Of a DNA stretch of 64,000 bases, positions 46,235 to 56,927 are shown piece by piece. Source of the stretch: Piper betle (Eukaryota > Streptophyta > Magnoliopsida > Piperales > Piperaceae). The notes beneath the pieces are model-generated. The model was not told where the DNA came from and made no database searches. It saw only the letters and a list, made by a program, of their open reading frames with translations. Position 1 is the stretch's first letter. The number at the start of each line of letters is the position of its first letter. The translations under genes and the position numbers were made by a program. The stretch covers positions 1 to 64,000 of the forward strand of contig JAURVB010012337.1 of assembly GCA_033002965.1 (NCBI GenBank), written 5' to 3'.

Positions 46235-46594
46235 CCATATCTTCATGAGTCTCGGCATCGTCATGCAATGAATAGAGCTAGAGGATCTGGAGGGCGATTC
46301 CTTAACACGAAGAAGTGTCAAGATTCTGAAGCTGTCTCAGTTGTGGAAGGTGAAAGTGGTAGAAATAAGTCCACCAATCTTCTGGCAGGAGGTCTTACCA
46401 ACTCTGAAGTTTTGAAAAGTGACAATACTAACAACACTACCTCTTCAACTTTTTCGAGCTCAAACGCCAGCGTATCGAACGGGCAATCTGACATGGTATT
46501 CGGCACATATCACTCCCACATGGAAGGAAATTTCCAAGATGGGGGTAATATATTGCGGAATGGTGCCCAACCAAGAGTTCCTGTCATAAGATGA
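46235..46594 (+). CDS. NF-YA (CBF-B/HAP2) transcription factor, last exon
   Basis: NF-YA is the CCAAT-binding subunit of the NF-Y trimer. After the acceptor CCCCTGCAG the frame reads [11 protein letters not shown] then [14 protein letters not shown], the second half of the conserved NF-YA domain (CCAAT-contacting HESRH…RG.GGRF). A Ser/Asn-rich tail follows to VPVIR and TGA at 46592-46594. The upstream half (NAKQYH.ILRRRQ…) is not found in the 45.5-46.2 kb before it; it may lie beyond inserted elements or be lost. A miR169-like site sits 18 bp after the stop codon, as in functional plant NF-YA mRNAs. The exon itself shows no lesion. Whether the gene is complete is open. Confidence 0.85.
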   Translation, partial: PYLHESRHRHAMNRARGSGGRFLNTKKCQDSEAVSVVEGESGRNKSTNLLAGGLTNSEVLKSDNTNNTTSSTFSSSNASVSNGQSDMVFGTYHSHMEGNFQDGGNILRNGAQPRVPVIR

Positions 46595-46611
46595 GGTTGT
46601 TAATCCATTCC

Positions 46612-46632
46612 TTGGCAATTCATCCTTGGTTT
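46612..46632 (+). promoter_or_regulatory. miR169-like target site in the NF-YA 3' UTR
   Basis: The 21-nt site contains GGCAATTCATCCTTGG. Against the complement of the common miR169 sequence, I count one internal mismatch (T for G at site position 8), two G:U-type changes and one end mismatch. The location, just after the NF-YA stop codon, is where plant NF-YA genes carry this site. Confidence 0.75.
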
Positions 46633-46639
46633 TGTAGAT

Positions 46640-47736
46640 TTACTAGGATGTCGTTTTAGGGCATGTTTGTTAAGTTCATCTGCATCCCTTAAACATTTTT
46701 TCTTCTCATGGACTGTTTATCATAAAACTATGTGTGCTTGCAACTTTAGTTTCTAGCTGGTCACGAGCTTCTTTATCCCCATGTTTAAGATAATTAGCCA
46801 TGTTGTTGTGTTCTTGAGAAACATACTATCGGTTTTCAGAAATAAGATCAAACTTGCCTGCCTCTTTCCTCATTTTTCGTCCACAGATGTGGTTGTCAGC
46901 AGCTTGTGTGCCATGGACGTCAGTAGATTGAGAATTCCGTTAAAATATAATAAAATCAGGGTTTGTGTTAGATTATCTCTGGTGTCCAAAGCATAAAATA
47001 GAAGACCAAGAATCAGAAACCCAGAAATGTTGTGCATTCCAATCGCAGGAAAAGTAACATTATTACATAGAACGAACAGCATGAAAAATTGTGCGAAGGA
47101 TAATTTGAAGTAATGCCTCTGAAGACTAAGAACAAAACATGCGTGCGGTGTTAAGCAAAAGCATGGCAATGATAAGCCGAATTCCCACTTTCCACTTTGC
47201 ATCTTCTTCTTCTTTGTAATTCACCTGCGGCCAAAGAATCCACTGTTTCATCTATTCATAGAAATATTTGAAAAGTATGGAACATATTCTAATGGAAGAG
47301 TACCACGAATGAAATAGCTAAAACTAATGAAGCAGCAGAGAAAAAAGGAACTTTGCTCTTATTCCTGAAAAGCGAGGTATTGCTTTCGTTTGAGTGTCCG
47401 CTCCTTTTCCCCCATGAACTAAACTGGAACAATGGATCTAATGGATTAAAACAGGATAAGAACAGAATTCGATGACATTTAAACCTACTGAGTGTTTCTG
47501 TGGCAACATATGCCACAAAGCATGGAAAAGCTACGAACAAGGAACCTGTTGCAGATCTCTCCAGAGGAGGTTTCATGATCTGATGATCACAATCATTTGT
47601 ACATCAAATTTCTGCATTGAAAGGCTGATCATCTAGAATAAAGCCCTATCAAATGATTTTTACTGTCTAACTCTCAAGTGTCTCATAACATTTACAAGAT
47701 AATACTCGGAGGCAAAATTTGTGGATCAAGGTTTAC
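46640..47736. other. between NF-YA and the PPR gene; no gene supported
   Basis: Frames at 46870-47202 and 47289-47576 (minus) are hydrophobic and unassigned. The first part is presumably NF-YA 3' UTR. No element ends were recognised. Confidence 0.45.
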
Positions 47737-48328
47737 CTGAAGATATCTATGCTATCTCCGGATGTCGAATATCCGTCAATCAAAGGGTTGAACATGACAG
47801 TGTCAGGTGATAATCCCTTATTCTCAGCCTCCCTGAGTAACTTATCAGCTTTCCTAGGTTTTCTTTTCTAGCAAAGAACATACATCAGGGAAGTATAGGT
47901 CACCACTGTTGGCGCAATCTCCCTAGCCACCATCTCATCAAAGAGCATAAACGCTTCCTGCACCTTCTCCTCTTTACAATACCCATTAATCAGAATGTTG
48001 TACGTTATAGCATCAGGCTCCAGACCACTTCCCCTCATTTCCTCCATCAAACCATCAACTTCACACATCCTTCCCTCCATAAACAATGCATGAATCAACA
48101 AATTGAATGTACAAACATTGGGCACTACTCCGCGAGCTGCCAACTCCTCCTTAAATCGCAATGCAGTTCGAAGGTCGCCCTTGTTGCAATAGGCATCAAT
48201 GAGATTATTGTATATCACAACCGTGGGAGCAACACCCTCAGCCTCCATCTTCCGATGCAGTTCCGACGCCTCCTCAATCCTCTTCTCCCCCTTCTCCTTC
48301 ATCGAGCCGATCATTTCCAACTCCTTCT
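47737..48328 (-). pseudogene. PPR protein gene, C-terminal part
   Basis: PPR proteins bind organellar RNA through 35-residue helical repeats. On the minus strand after the retrotransposon, the frame reads …ELEMIGSMKEKG, then PPR repeats such as TVVIYNNLIDAYCNKGDLRT, VCTFNLLIHALFMEGRM and ITYNILINGYCKEEKVQEAF. An in-frame TAG at 47868-47870 follows SLMYVLC. Beyond it the frame stays open with ADKLLREAENKGLSPDTV and FNPLIDGYSTSGDS up to a possible splice donor (CAG|GTAAAC) at 47737, so the stop is a real lesion inside the repeat array. The first five bases (CTTCT, 48324-48328) are one copy of the target-site duplication. Confidence 0.85.
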
Positions 48329-48712
48329 TGGTAGGAACTTCTTCTCAAGCTCCACAACCAATTCCTTGCCCTTGGAAGGCTTGGAACTCTGCTTTGCTGG
48401 TGCCATCTTGAGGGTGAACTTCCTGGAAGAGAGGGGATGAAGAACAACAGCAAGAGGGATGGAAGAAGGGCTGCAATTTCAGCAACCAAGGAAGAAGAGA
48501 GAAGAGAGGAGAAGAGGACGCCCTGGTGTCTTGGGCTCCAAGAAAGGGGAGAGGGATGGAGCAATCTGGATTTGATTTTCAAAATAAAAGTTGTTACACA
48601 ATTCTGTTACAGCCCCCTTTTGTAGGCATCTTCCCTAGTGAAATGACCCAAACGCCCCTACCCAATTACCCCTACTAACAACCCTACTCATCTACTAACA
48701 ATATTCATAACA
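48329..48712 (-). repeat. 3' LTR of the complete element (384 bp)
   Basis: Minus strand TGTTATGAAT…TTCCTACCA. Includes a stub of the gag frame (MAPAKQSSKPSKGKELVVEL). Confidence 0.95.
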
Positions 48713-48726
48713 ATTCCCTCCCCATG
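48713..48726 (-). other. polypurine tract
   Basis: Minus strand CATGGGGAGGGAAT directly before the 3' LTR, the expected priming site for plus-strand synthesis. It overlaps the family's usual NLEGKVVFHGEG-type coding end, here out of frame. Confidence 0.8.
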
Positions 48727-48773
48727 AAACACAACCTTGCCCTCAAGGTTGCAAATACAACAAATTACAGACA

Positions 48774-51700
48774 TCAACTTTCCATTTGCGTTGCAGCTGG
48801 GAGAGATGTATGGACATGAACACCCGCAACTACCGAAGCTTTCAATTGAGATATGTGGAAGACGTTGTGTATTTGAGAATCTGCTGGTAGCTGCAACTCA
48901 TAAGCAACTTGACCAATGCGCTTGGTGATTGGAAAAGGACCATAAAAGCGAGCAGCTAGTTTGTTTGATCGCTTGGTTCTCAAGGAATTTTGTCGGTATG
49001 GCTGGAGTTTCAAATAGACCTGCTGCCCCACTTGGAACTCAGCATCACGGCGCCGGAGATCATGGTAATGTTTCATCCTCAGCTGTGCCGCCGCTAAATT
49101 GTCCTTCAATTCCCTCAACAACTGATCTCTAGTCCTCAGCACCTCATCAACCTCTGCTGTCTTAGCTGTTCCGGGAATGTATGACAAAAGAGTGGGTGGC
49201 TGCATATTGTACACGGCTTCGAAAGGACTCATTCGGATTGCAGATTGGAAGCTGGTATTGTAACAAAACTCAGTCCATGGCAGCCATTTAACCCAAGTAT
49301 GAGGTCTATCTGCTGTAAAACATCTCAAATATTGCTCCAACACCTTGTTTATTGCTTCGGTTTGGCCATCGGTTTGAGGGTGATAGGCGGAGCTGTAGTT
49401 GAAGGCGACCCCTTGTAAGCTGAAAAGTTCCTTCCAAAAAGCACTAGTGAAGGTTGGATCCCTGTCACATACAATCGAAGCCGGCATTCCATGCAATTTG
49501 AAAATTTCATCAAAGAACAACTTGGCAATAGATTGAGCCGAAAAAGGATGAGCAATAGGAAGGAAATGGCTGTACTTGGAAAGCCTGTCAACCACCACAA
49601 AAATGCCATCTTTTGCATGACTCTTTGGCAATCCACTAATGAAGTCCATGCTAATGGAAGTCCATATTTGTTGGGGTATAGGAAGTGGTTGTAATAATCC
49701 AGCTGGTGCTAACGTGGAGCTCTTGAACTTTTGACAAATGTCACAATTCTGCAAATAGCTCATCACGTCCTTGTGCATCCGAGACCAAAAGAAAACCGCT
49801 CTAAGTCTCTTCAAGGTCTTTTGAATCCCCTCATGAGTACCATCATGGAACTCTTTCAGAATGATGGGTATAATATCCATTTGGGAAGTCAAGTAAATCC
49901 GGTGTTTGTAAAATAAAATGTCGTCCCTCACTTCCCACCTTGAGGACAGCTTGTTGTCAACACATTGCTGTTTCAACTTCAACAAATGCTCATTGGTAGT
50001 ATAGGCTTGTTTTATCACCTCTAACCAACTTGGCAAAGCCACTGAGAGTGCTGCACAAGAGAGCGTACCTGTTTGCTTGGACACATTACCGACGGTTTCC
50101 AGCAAGTCGCCTTCCTGCTGTCTTGACAAAGCATCAGCAACTCTATTTTCCTTCCCGGGTTTGTATTCGATGACAAAGTCGTATCCTAACAGCTTCACCA
50201 ACCATTTCTGTTGTGCCATGGTATGAATCTGCTGATCCCATAAAAACTTGAGGCTGGAATGATCTGTTCGGACCACAAATGATCTACCCAACAAGTAGTG
50301 ACGCCACTTTTGGACAGCCAACACTAAAGCCATCATCTCCCTTTCATAAGCTGACAGCAATAAATTTCTCCCATTCAATTTCTTACTGAAAAATGCAATG
50401 GGCTGGTTTTGTTGCATCAAAACAGCCCCTATTCCCATCCCACTCGCGTCACACTCAATCACAAAGGGTATATCAAAGTTTGGTAACACCAGCACCGGAG
50501 CCTTTGTGAGAGCTTGTTTCAGGTCATGGAAGGCTTGTTCCGCTAGAAGGTCCCAATGATAAGCATCCTTTTTCAGTAAATCCGACAATGGAGCTGCTAG
50601 AGTACCAAAGCCCTTGATAAACTTTCTATAATACCCAGCCAATCCCAAAAAGCTCTTATACTCTTAACTGATCTCGGCGTCGGCCAATTCACAATAGCCT
50701 CTATTTTTTCCTTGTCCACGCCAACACCTTCGGATGAAATAACATGTCCCAAATACTGAATTTGACGCAACCCAAAAGAGCATTTTTCCTTCTTAGCATA
50801 CAACTCATGTCTAAGCAATTCAGCTAGCGTCAACTCAAGATGGTATAGATGTTCATCCCAACACTTGCTGTATATAAGAATATCATCAAAGAAAACTAAT
50901 ATAAATTTTCTGAGATATGGAGCAAATACCTCATTCATCAAAGCTTGGAAGGTGGAAGGAGCATTGGATAATCCAAACGGCATAACCTTGAACTCATAAT
51001 GCCCATGGTGTGTCCGGAAAGCTGTTTTGTGGACATCCTCTCCATGCATTCTTATTTGATGATAACCTGACCTCAAATCCAGCTTAGAAAAATAGGTAGT
51101 ACCATGTAATTCATCCAAGAGTTCATCAATGTTGGGAATGGGAAATTTATCCTTTATCGTTGCCTTGTTGAGAGCTCTATAATCAACACACATCCTCCAA
51201 CTTCCATCTTTCTTCTTGACTAGCAACACCGGAGCTGAATAGGGACTTGATGTAGGCTGAATTACTCCATCCTCCAGTAATTGCTTCACTTGTCTCTCAA
51301 TTTCATTTTTCTGGAAGTAAGGATACCGATACGGTCTCACGGCTACCGGCATCGTTCCCTCCTTGAGGTTCACATGGTGGTCATGAGGGCGTGTAGGTGG
51401 CAGCCCCTTGGGTACAGAAAACACTTTGTCAAACCTTAGCAACAGCTGATCCAATCCATCTTGTTGTTGAGCTGTTAAAGTGGTTTCCGGTAGACCCAAA
51501 CCCCTGCTGTTCACCACTTGCAAATTCATCAATAACCCCTGTTTTCTTTGTTTGAAAGATTGTGAAATACGCTTCTTATCACACAACTGATCCGGAGGAG
51601 TGATCTGCCCTCTTAACTCCACTGTTTTATCTTTATCTTTGAAGGACATCGTGAGGGATTCAAAGTCCCATAGGATTGGCCCCAACGTCTTCAACCATTG

Positions 51701-52492
51701 GATACCCAAAACGATGTCAATCTCTTCGAGCTGAAGTATGAAAAATTCCGAAGTTGTAGCATATCCTGGAAATTCAATCTTGATAGCTGAACACCTTCCC
51801 CCACAACTCATTCGGTCGCCATTGGCAATCTGAACTTTGGGTCCATTGCTGGTTTCCTTTGGCAACTTCAATTTCTGAACCAGCCTTGCATTCACAAAAT
51901 TGTGGGAGCTTCCCGAATCAATCAGAATTGTCACTTGGTGTCCACCCACTCTTCCGATAACCCTCATGGTGTTTGAGGTAATGATTCCCGTCAAAGCATT
52001 CAAGGAGATGGCTGGAGTAAGGGAGTCATCTTCCGGGTCACTCTCGTCATCCTCCGACATTTCCTCCTCCCTTTCCACTTCAATGACGAATAACCTTTTA
52101 CACTTGTGTCCGGGTACAAATTTCTCGTCACACCTGAAACACAATCCAGCCTCCTTTCTCTCTTGCAATTGTTTGATGCTGAATTTCCGTCCATGAGGAA
52201 TCTCCTTGAGTTGCTGCTGCTCTGCTGCTACCCCAACATCAGCCTTGCCCAACCCAAAACTTCCTCCCTTGTTAGACGTTCCAGCTGCATATTGATATCC
52301 CCTGTTCATTGCTCTCCCAATTGTTGCTGATTTCAGATTCACATGGTTCTCCAAATGTCTAGCCAGCCCTTGAGCGTCCAATAAGGTGTCCGGTTTCCTA
52401 GCTTTCACCTCCATTCTCAATTGAGGCTTGAGACCACAAGTATAGCTGCTGATTCTCTGCTTTTCAGTCATGCTTCCAGCTCTAGTGGCCAA
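48774..52492 (-). pseudogene. pol region: gag C-terminus, protease, RT, RNase H, integrase
   Basis: The first block (52492-50597) has the zinc knuckle CFRCDEKFVPGHKC, the protease DSGSSHN and reverse transcriptase with FFDDILIYSK. A one-base loss in a T run near 50650 shifts the frame at the end of RT (RAFWDWL in place of a normal RAFLGLAGYYRKF-type join). The second block (50648-48774) carries the RT thumb, RNase H (ECDASGMGIGAVLMQ) and integrase with an HHCC finger (…HDGTHEG…CDICQKF) and the D, D, E triad in MDFISGLP, CDRDPTFTS and QTDGQTEAINKVLE. It ends …FHISQLKASVV…AATQMES at a stop, before any chromodomain. Confidence 0.93.
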
Positions 52493-52496
52493 CCGG

Positions 52497-53552
52497 TTAA
52501 ATTGAACGAGTGTACTCTTGAACTGATGTGTCCTGTTTTAACCGAGTAAGGTCGCCATAAAAATCCTCATACTCCGAGGGACCAAACTGAAGATTCATGG
52601 CTTCCTTCAATTCAGGCCAGCTTGGCGTCCCATGATGTTCTTGCAGCATATCAAACCAAATTTGTGCATCATCCTCCAAATGAAAACTTGCCAACTCAAC
52701 TTGCAATCTCTCTTGGACGTGGTGCAGCTTGAAGAATTTTTCTGCCCTGCTGAACCATGAAATTGGGTCCTTGGTTCCATCAAATTTTGGGAAGCTAATC
52801 TTGGAGCCTTTCAAGAAATCTTCATTTGGGTCATCATAGGCATCAATATCCCTGCAATTTTGGGCAGCACCTTCCTGGAAATTTTGTCGAACAGGTGCTC
52901 TTCCTCTCCTGCCCATACCGAATTGCTTCCTTCCTCCTTGCAACAGTTCCTCTTCCAGCTGTTCTTGGTGGTTCAAACCCTGTAATCCATCATCACCACG
53001 TCGCCTACCCTGCAACAATTCATCACAAGATCGCCTACCCTGCATTCCATCCTCATAAGGTCGCCTTCCAAGCAACCCATCTTCACAAGGACGCCCCATA
53101 CCTGCTGAAATTGGATGATGATCAACCATACCCTGCAACAGCCCCTCATGGTGTTGCCTCCTCTCAGCTGATGTCAACAACACCCCTTGGGGACGTCCAG
53201 CATGGGATTCCAGCACCTCTTGAGGGCGTCCAACATGGGATTCCAGCAATGGATCATCCCTCTCCATACCCATTGCAGGAACCCTCCCCTGAATTGTCCC
53301 AATCCCTTCTCTATTTCCCAAACCATCACTTCTTGATTGCAGTAATAAATCAAATTTTGATGACATATTGGTAATGGCAGCAATCAATTGATCTTGAACC
53401 TTCCTAATCTGGGATAATTCATCAATATGGGGTGAAGAAGACGTACCTCCCTCGACTTGCTCTGATACCAATCTGGTAGGAGCTTCTTCTCCAAGCTCCA
53501 CAACCAATTCCTTGCCCTTGGAAGGCTTGGAACTCTGCTTTGCTGGTGCCAT
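52497..53552 (-). pseudogene. gag of the complete Ty3/gypsy element
   Basis: The frame starts MAPAKQSSKPSKGKEL inside the 5' LTR at 53552, passes through the primer site and reaches the capsid region (FDGTKDPISWFSRAEKFF, …GDLTRLKQDTSVQEY). It shifts at about 52500 by one extra base relative to the other copy, so the rest of gag is read in the pol-side frame. The middle has imperfect repeats of the type GRP.EDG.LQGRR. Same family as the gag at 18976. Confidence 0.9.
53459..53470 (-). other. primer-binding site, initiator tRNA-Met type
   Basis: Minus strand TGGTATCAGAGC, three bases (GAT) after the 5' LTR end at 53474, inside the gag frame. Confidence 0.9.
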
Positions 53553-53852
53553 CTTGAGGGTGAACTTCCTGGAAGAGAGGGGATGAAGAACAACAGCAAG
53601 AGGGATGGAAGAAGGGCTGCAATTTCAGCAACCAAGGAAGAAGGAGAAGAAGAAGAAGGACGCCTTTGTCTTGGGCTCCAAGGAAGGGGAGAGGGATGGA
53701 GCAATCTGGATTTGATTTTCAAAATAAAAGTTGTTACACAGTTCTGTTACAGCCCCCTTTTGTAGGCATCTTCCCTAGTGAAATGACCCAAACGCCCCTA
53801 CCCAATTACCCCTACTAACAACCCTACTCATCTACTAACAATATTCATAACA
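53474..53852 (-). repeat. 5' LTR of the complete element (379 bp)
   Basis: Minus strand TGTTATGAAT…CTCCTACCA. Compared with the 3' LTR, I see about five or six substitutions or single-base gaps, plus a length change in a purine-rich tract. It contains the gag start codon at 53552. Confidence 0.95.
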
Positions 53853-54697
53853 CTTCTCCACCTGCCCATGTGAACAATACCCATGAATCACAGTGCTGAA
53901 GCTCACAAGCTCACAAGCTCACAACCGTCGGCCTAAAGCCCAAGTCTTTCATGTATATTAGGAAAGCTCTCGCCTTTTGAGCTCCCCTTCTTTGCACTAC
54001 AGATTAACCAGGTTACGATGTTCGACGAGATCCTCAACCTAAACATTTCGACATAAACCACCCACGCAACATCGGTGTACCTCTTCCTCAATAGGATACC
54101 GAGCAAAACATTGCAAGTATCAATGGTGTGGAGAATGTGCGCACCTTTGAGGAAGTAGAAGGCCTTCACGGCCTGGTCATGGTCGCCGGCCTCGCACAGG
54201 GAGCGGATCCGCAGGTCGAAGGCGGGGGAGGAGGGCTCTGGCGTGCCGAGCCAGCGGAGGGACTCGCGGAGCGAGTTGAACACCGCCGCCGCCGGCGCGT
54301 CGGAGCGAGTTGAACACCGCCGCCACACGCGCGTCGCCGGTGGCGGCGATGCAGCGGTGGAGGATGCTGAGGGCCGGGTGCGGGGAGGGGAGGGCGGCGG
54401 CGACGGCGGCCGCGAGGGAGAGGGAGCGGAGGTCGAGGGCGGCGGGATCTGCCGCGGCGATGAGGTCGGCGGCCCGGTCCGGGGAGCCGTGGAGGGCGTA
54501 GATGGCGTCCAAGAGGTTCTCCGGCCAGCCGGAAGAGAGCTCCGGCGAGGGGTCCGCGAGGGGAGAGAGGAGAAGGATGTGACAGCCGGGAACTGGTGGG
54601 GGCGAGATTCTCCGGCGGGGGCCGGTGGGGGCCGGCGGCGGCTCTCGCCGCTATCGGCTGGAGCGGCGGGCGGAGCATGGAGGGGTAAAAGGGTCAA
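53853..54697 (-). pseudogene. PPR protein gene, N-terminal part
   Basis: The GC-rich minus-strand start lies near 54697-54678. The frame with PPR-like content changes several times: LSSGWPENLL.. and AIYALHGSPDRAADLIAA in one frame (to about 54290), then VFNSLRESLRWLGTPEPSSP… through CNVLLGILLRKRYTDVAWVV in another. The change coincides with a tandem duplication of about 32 bp (GCGGTGTTCAACTCGCTCCG twice, near 54265-54330). Further breaks occur near 53985, and at about 53900 an 8-bp GTGAGCTT is present three times. The part …FSTVIHGYCSHGQVEK reaches the retrotransposon. The gene was therefore damaged by several indels besides the insertion. Confidence 0.8.
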
Positions 54698-56908
54698 AAT
54701 GGATAACCGACTTGTCGGGTCAACCCGGGTTTTATTTTACTATAAATTGTCCACTAGTATATAAAGGTTCGCTCCGGATTTACAAAGTAGTATTAGAAAG
54801 GTCCCAAAAATAAAATGAATTTTAAAATAACTTATAAATTTAAGGTAATTACAAATTGGAGTCTTAATTAAATTACTACACTGACATCTCGATCATAATT
54901 AATACTTATTTTTATTTTATGACATAGTCGGGAGGACGTGATGAACGCTTTTGGAGCATAATTTAATTTTTGATTAAAATTTTAGCTAAAAAAGTGATGG
55001 GTTGGTTAAAGTAAGATTTTTTATCGAGTTAAGCATATAATGCATGTATGTGCTAATTTTTTAGTTTGACTTGAGTCCTTAAGCTTAAAAAACAACGTTA
55101 AGTTTGTAGGGATTTGATTTTTATTTAAGCTGACATTTTTAAGAACTAAAATATCACATTTTTTTGTGGATATTATTTATCAAGTAGAATAATTATGCAT
55201 TTACACTTTTTATTCATAGTGAAAGGGTTATTACCAAATTATGCTTTAGTACTTCGCAAACTATATGTTTACGAAAGAAATAAATATAAACGTCTAAAAT
55301 ATAGTTAATTACTTAATAATAATATTAATCATTTTATAGTGCTGATTGTAATTTTTTTGTAAAAATGTAGTTTGAGAAATAAAAACCTTCTTTATACAAA
55401 ATTAAAGCTATTTCTGTCAGAATTCAACAAAGGAGGATGCGGAAACTTTTATCCAACAATTATTGATTAAAGCTTAGAAAAACAACTATAGATTAAAGAA
55501 ACAAAAAATTGTATTTATTTATCAATGTTTTATATTACTCCTCATTGAATAACTTCGGTAATACTTGTGCATTATTCATTATTTATTACTTTTAAGTTTG
55601 ATTAAAGAAGACTGAAATCAATTTTAGACCATTAAAAATTTAACATTTGTAATCACATAAATCTTAATTTATAATATATTATTCCTAACACCTTTTTTCA
55701 TATCATGGCAGGAAGATTAAAAGGTATTATTCATTCACTAATGCAATATATATGGCTGCCCATTAATTAGATGTTGTCTTTTATGATTACTAGAATATTT
55801 TTGCCACACACTTAATTTGCGGTAACATCTTACAATATTTTATTTTTCAAGTGAAATATATGCTTTTAAAAAATATCTTTAATTCAGCAGAAAAAATGTG
55901 TTGATAATATGAAAATTTTATTTTTTGTGGTGATCAGTTACTTGTGATGATTTTTAAAACTTTAGTGACAAATTTGTTAGGCACTATGTATCTTTGTCAT
56001 AGTTTTAAAACTTATGTTTGACTCTAAAAAATCCTTTCACCGATAATTTCATACTCACTAATTTTATGATTAACTCCCCAATCCAAAATATTAATTCTTT
56101 TTAGATTAGCTAAATCAACAATTTAAAGGAATGTAATCACATATTTATCAATTTCAGGGGTTAAAAGAGTAATATATACTAATGTTATTAATTTTTTATT
56201 TATATAATTAAAATTTTAATATAAATGACTTCGACTTGACTTAGAATCGACTCCAAGTCAATTTCACTCCATGATATGTGGAGTCGTGTCTCAATTTTGA
56301 GTTTTTAAATTATAATTTTTGCATGCAGTTAATTATATAGACAATTCGATTCTATATCCATTGAATTGTCGCTATTACTATAAATGCCAAATACCATATT
56401 GTATAGTTTATGTCCATTATTAGTGTATAAACATTAAACATTAATGTTATATGCTTTGTCTCTTTTGTGAAGTGGAAAGAAAGAATTCTCCTGCACGTAC
56501 GCGATTAATGTCAATGATATATAACTTCTATTACTCGTCTGCATTCTCATAAAATAGTATATTTACCGGTGTTGGAAAAAAATAAGTTATATCAATTTTA
56601 GTTACAAAATAATACATATAAATTAGTGGGTCACTAAATCTTAAAAAAAATAAAATGATTAATTGTGAGCTTAATTCAACTAATAGACAAGCGTAATTCA
56701 ATTGAGCGAAGAGATTCATGAGAACTAATAATAATTTTTAACCAAAAGAAATTACCAATTATCATGTTAATTAAAAAATAAACAAGTTATTAATATTAAG
56801 ACTTGGCCTTATCAAAATGACTAGCTAGTCACTTATAAAGCTCAACTCTTAGCATTTACTAATTTACCAACTCATTTACATTTGGGATGCGAGACTATTC
56901 TCAACAAT
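54698..56908. other. AT-rich stretch, no gene seen
   Basis: About 2.2 kb with no recognisable coding or element ends. The first 80 bp probably include the PPR promoter. Confidence 0.6.
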
Positions 56909-56927
56909 TATATATATATATATATAT
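56909..56927. repeat. short (TA)n tract
   Basis: Borders the next element on its left; a similar TA run (58058-58090) borders it on the right. Confidence 0.9.

Larger units (their letters stand above)
48329..53852 (-). mobile_element. complete Ty3/gypsy LTR retrotransposon
   Basis: CTTCT stands directly outside both ends (48324-48328 and 53853-53857), and the LTRs (48329-48712 and 53474-53852) start TGTTATGAAT and end CCTACCA on the minus strand. The order gag, protease, reverse transcriptase, RNase H, integrase defines Ty3/gypsy. The LTRs differ at only a few bases plus a GAAGA-rich indel tract, so insertion is fairly recent. Two frameshifts (about 52497 in gag and about 50650 in pol) make it non-autonomous. 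The usual C-terminal chromodomain appears to be missing. It sits inside the PPR gene in the same orientation. It is related to the truncated element at 18662. Confidence 0.95.

Noticed and set aside
46870..47576. Two hydrophobic minus-strand frames that might be membrane proteins
   Set aside because: Short, AT-rich, start within what should be NF-YA 3' UTR or PPR 3' flank; no conserved motif or splice pattern seen.
52826..53374. 182-codon plus-strand frame
   Set aside because: Antisense to gag of the retrotransposon, which is clearly coded on the minus strand.
54243..54764. 173-codon plus-strand frame
   Set aside because: It is antisense to the GC-rich N-terminal part of the PPR gene; only the minus strand gives PPR-type sequence.
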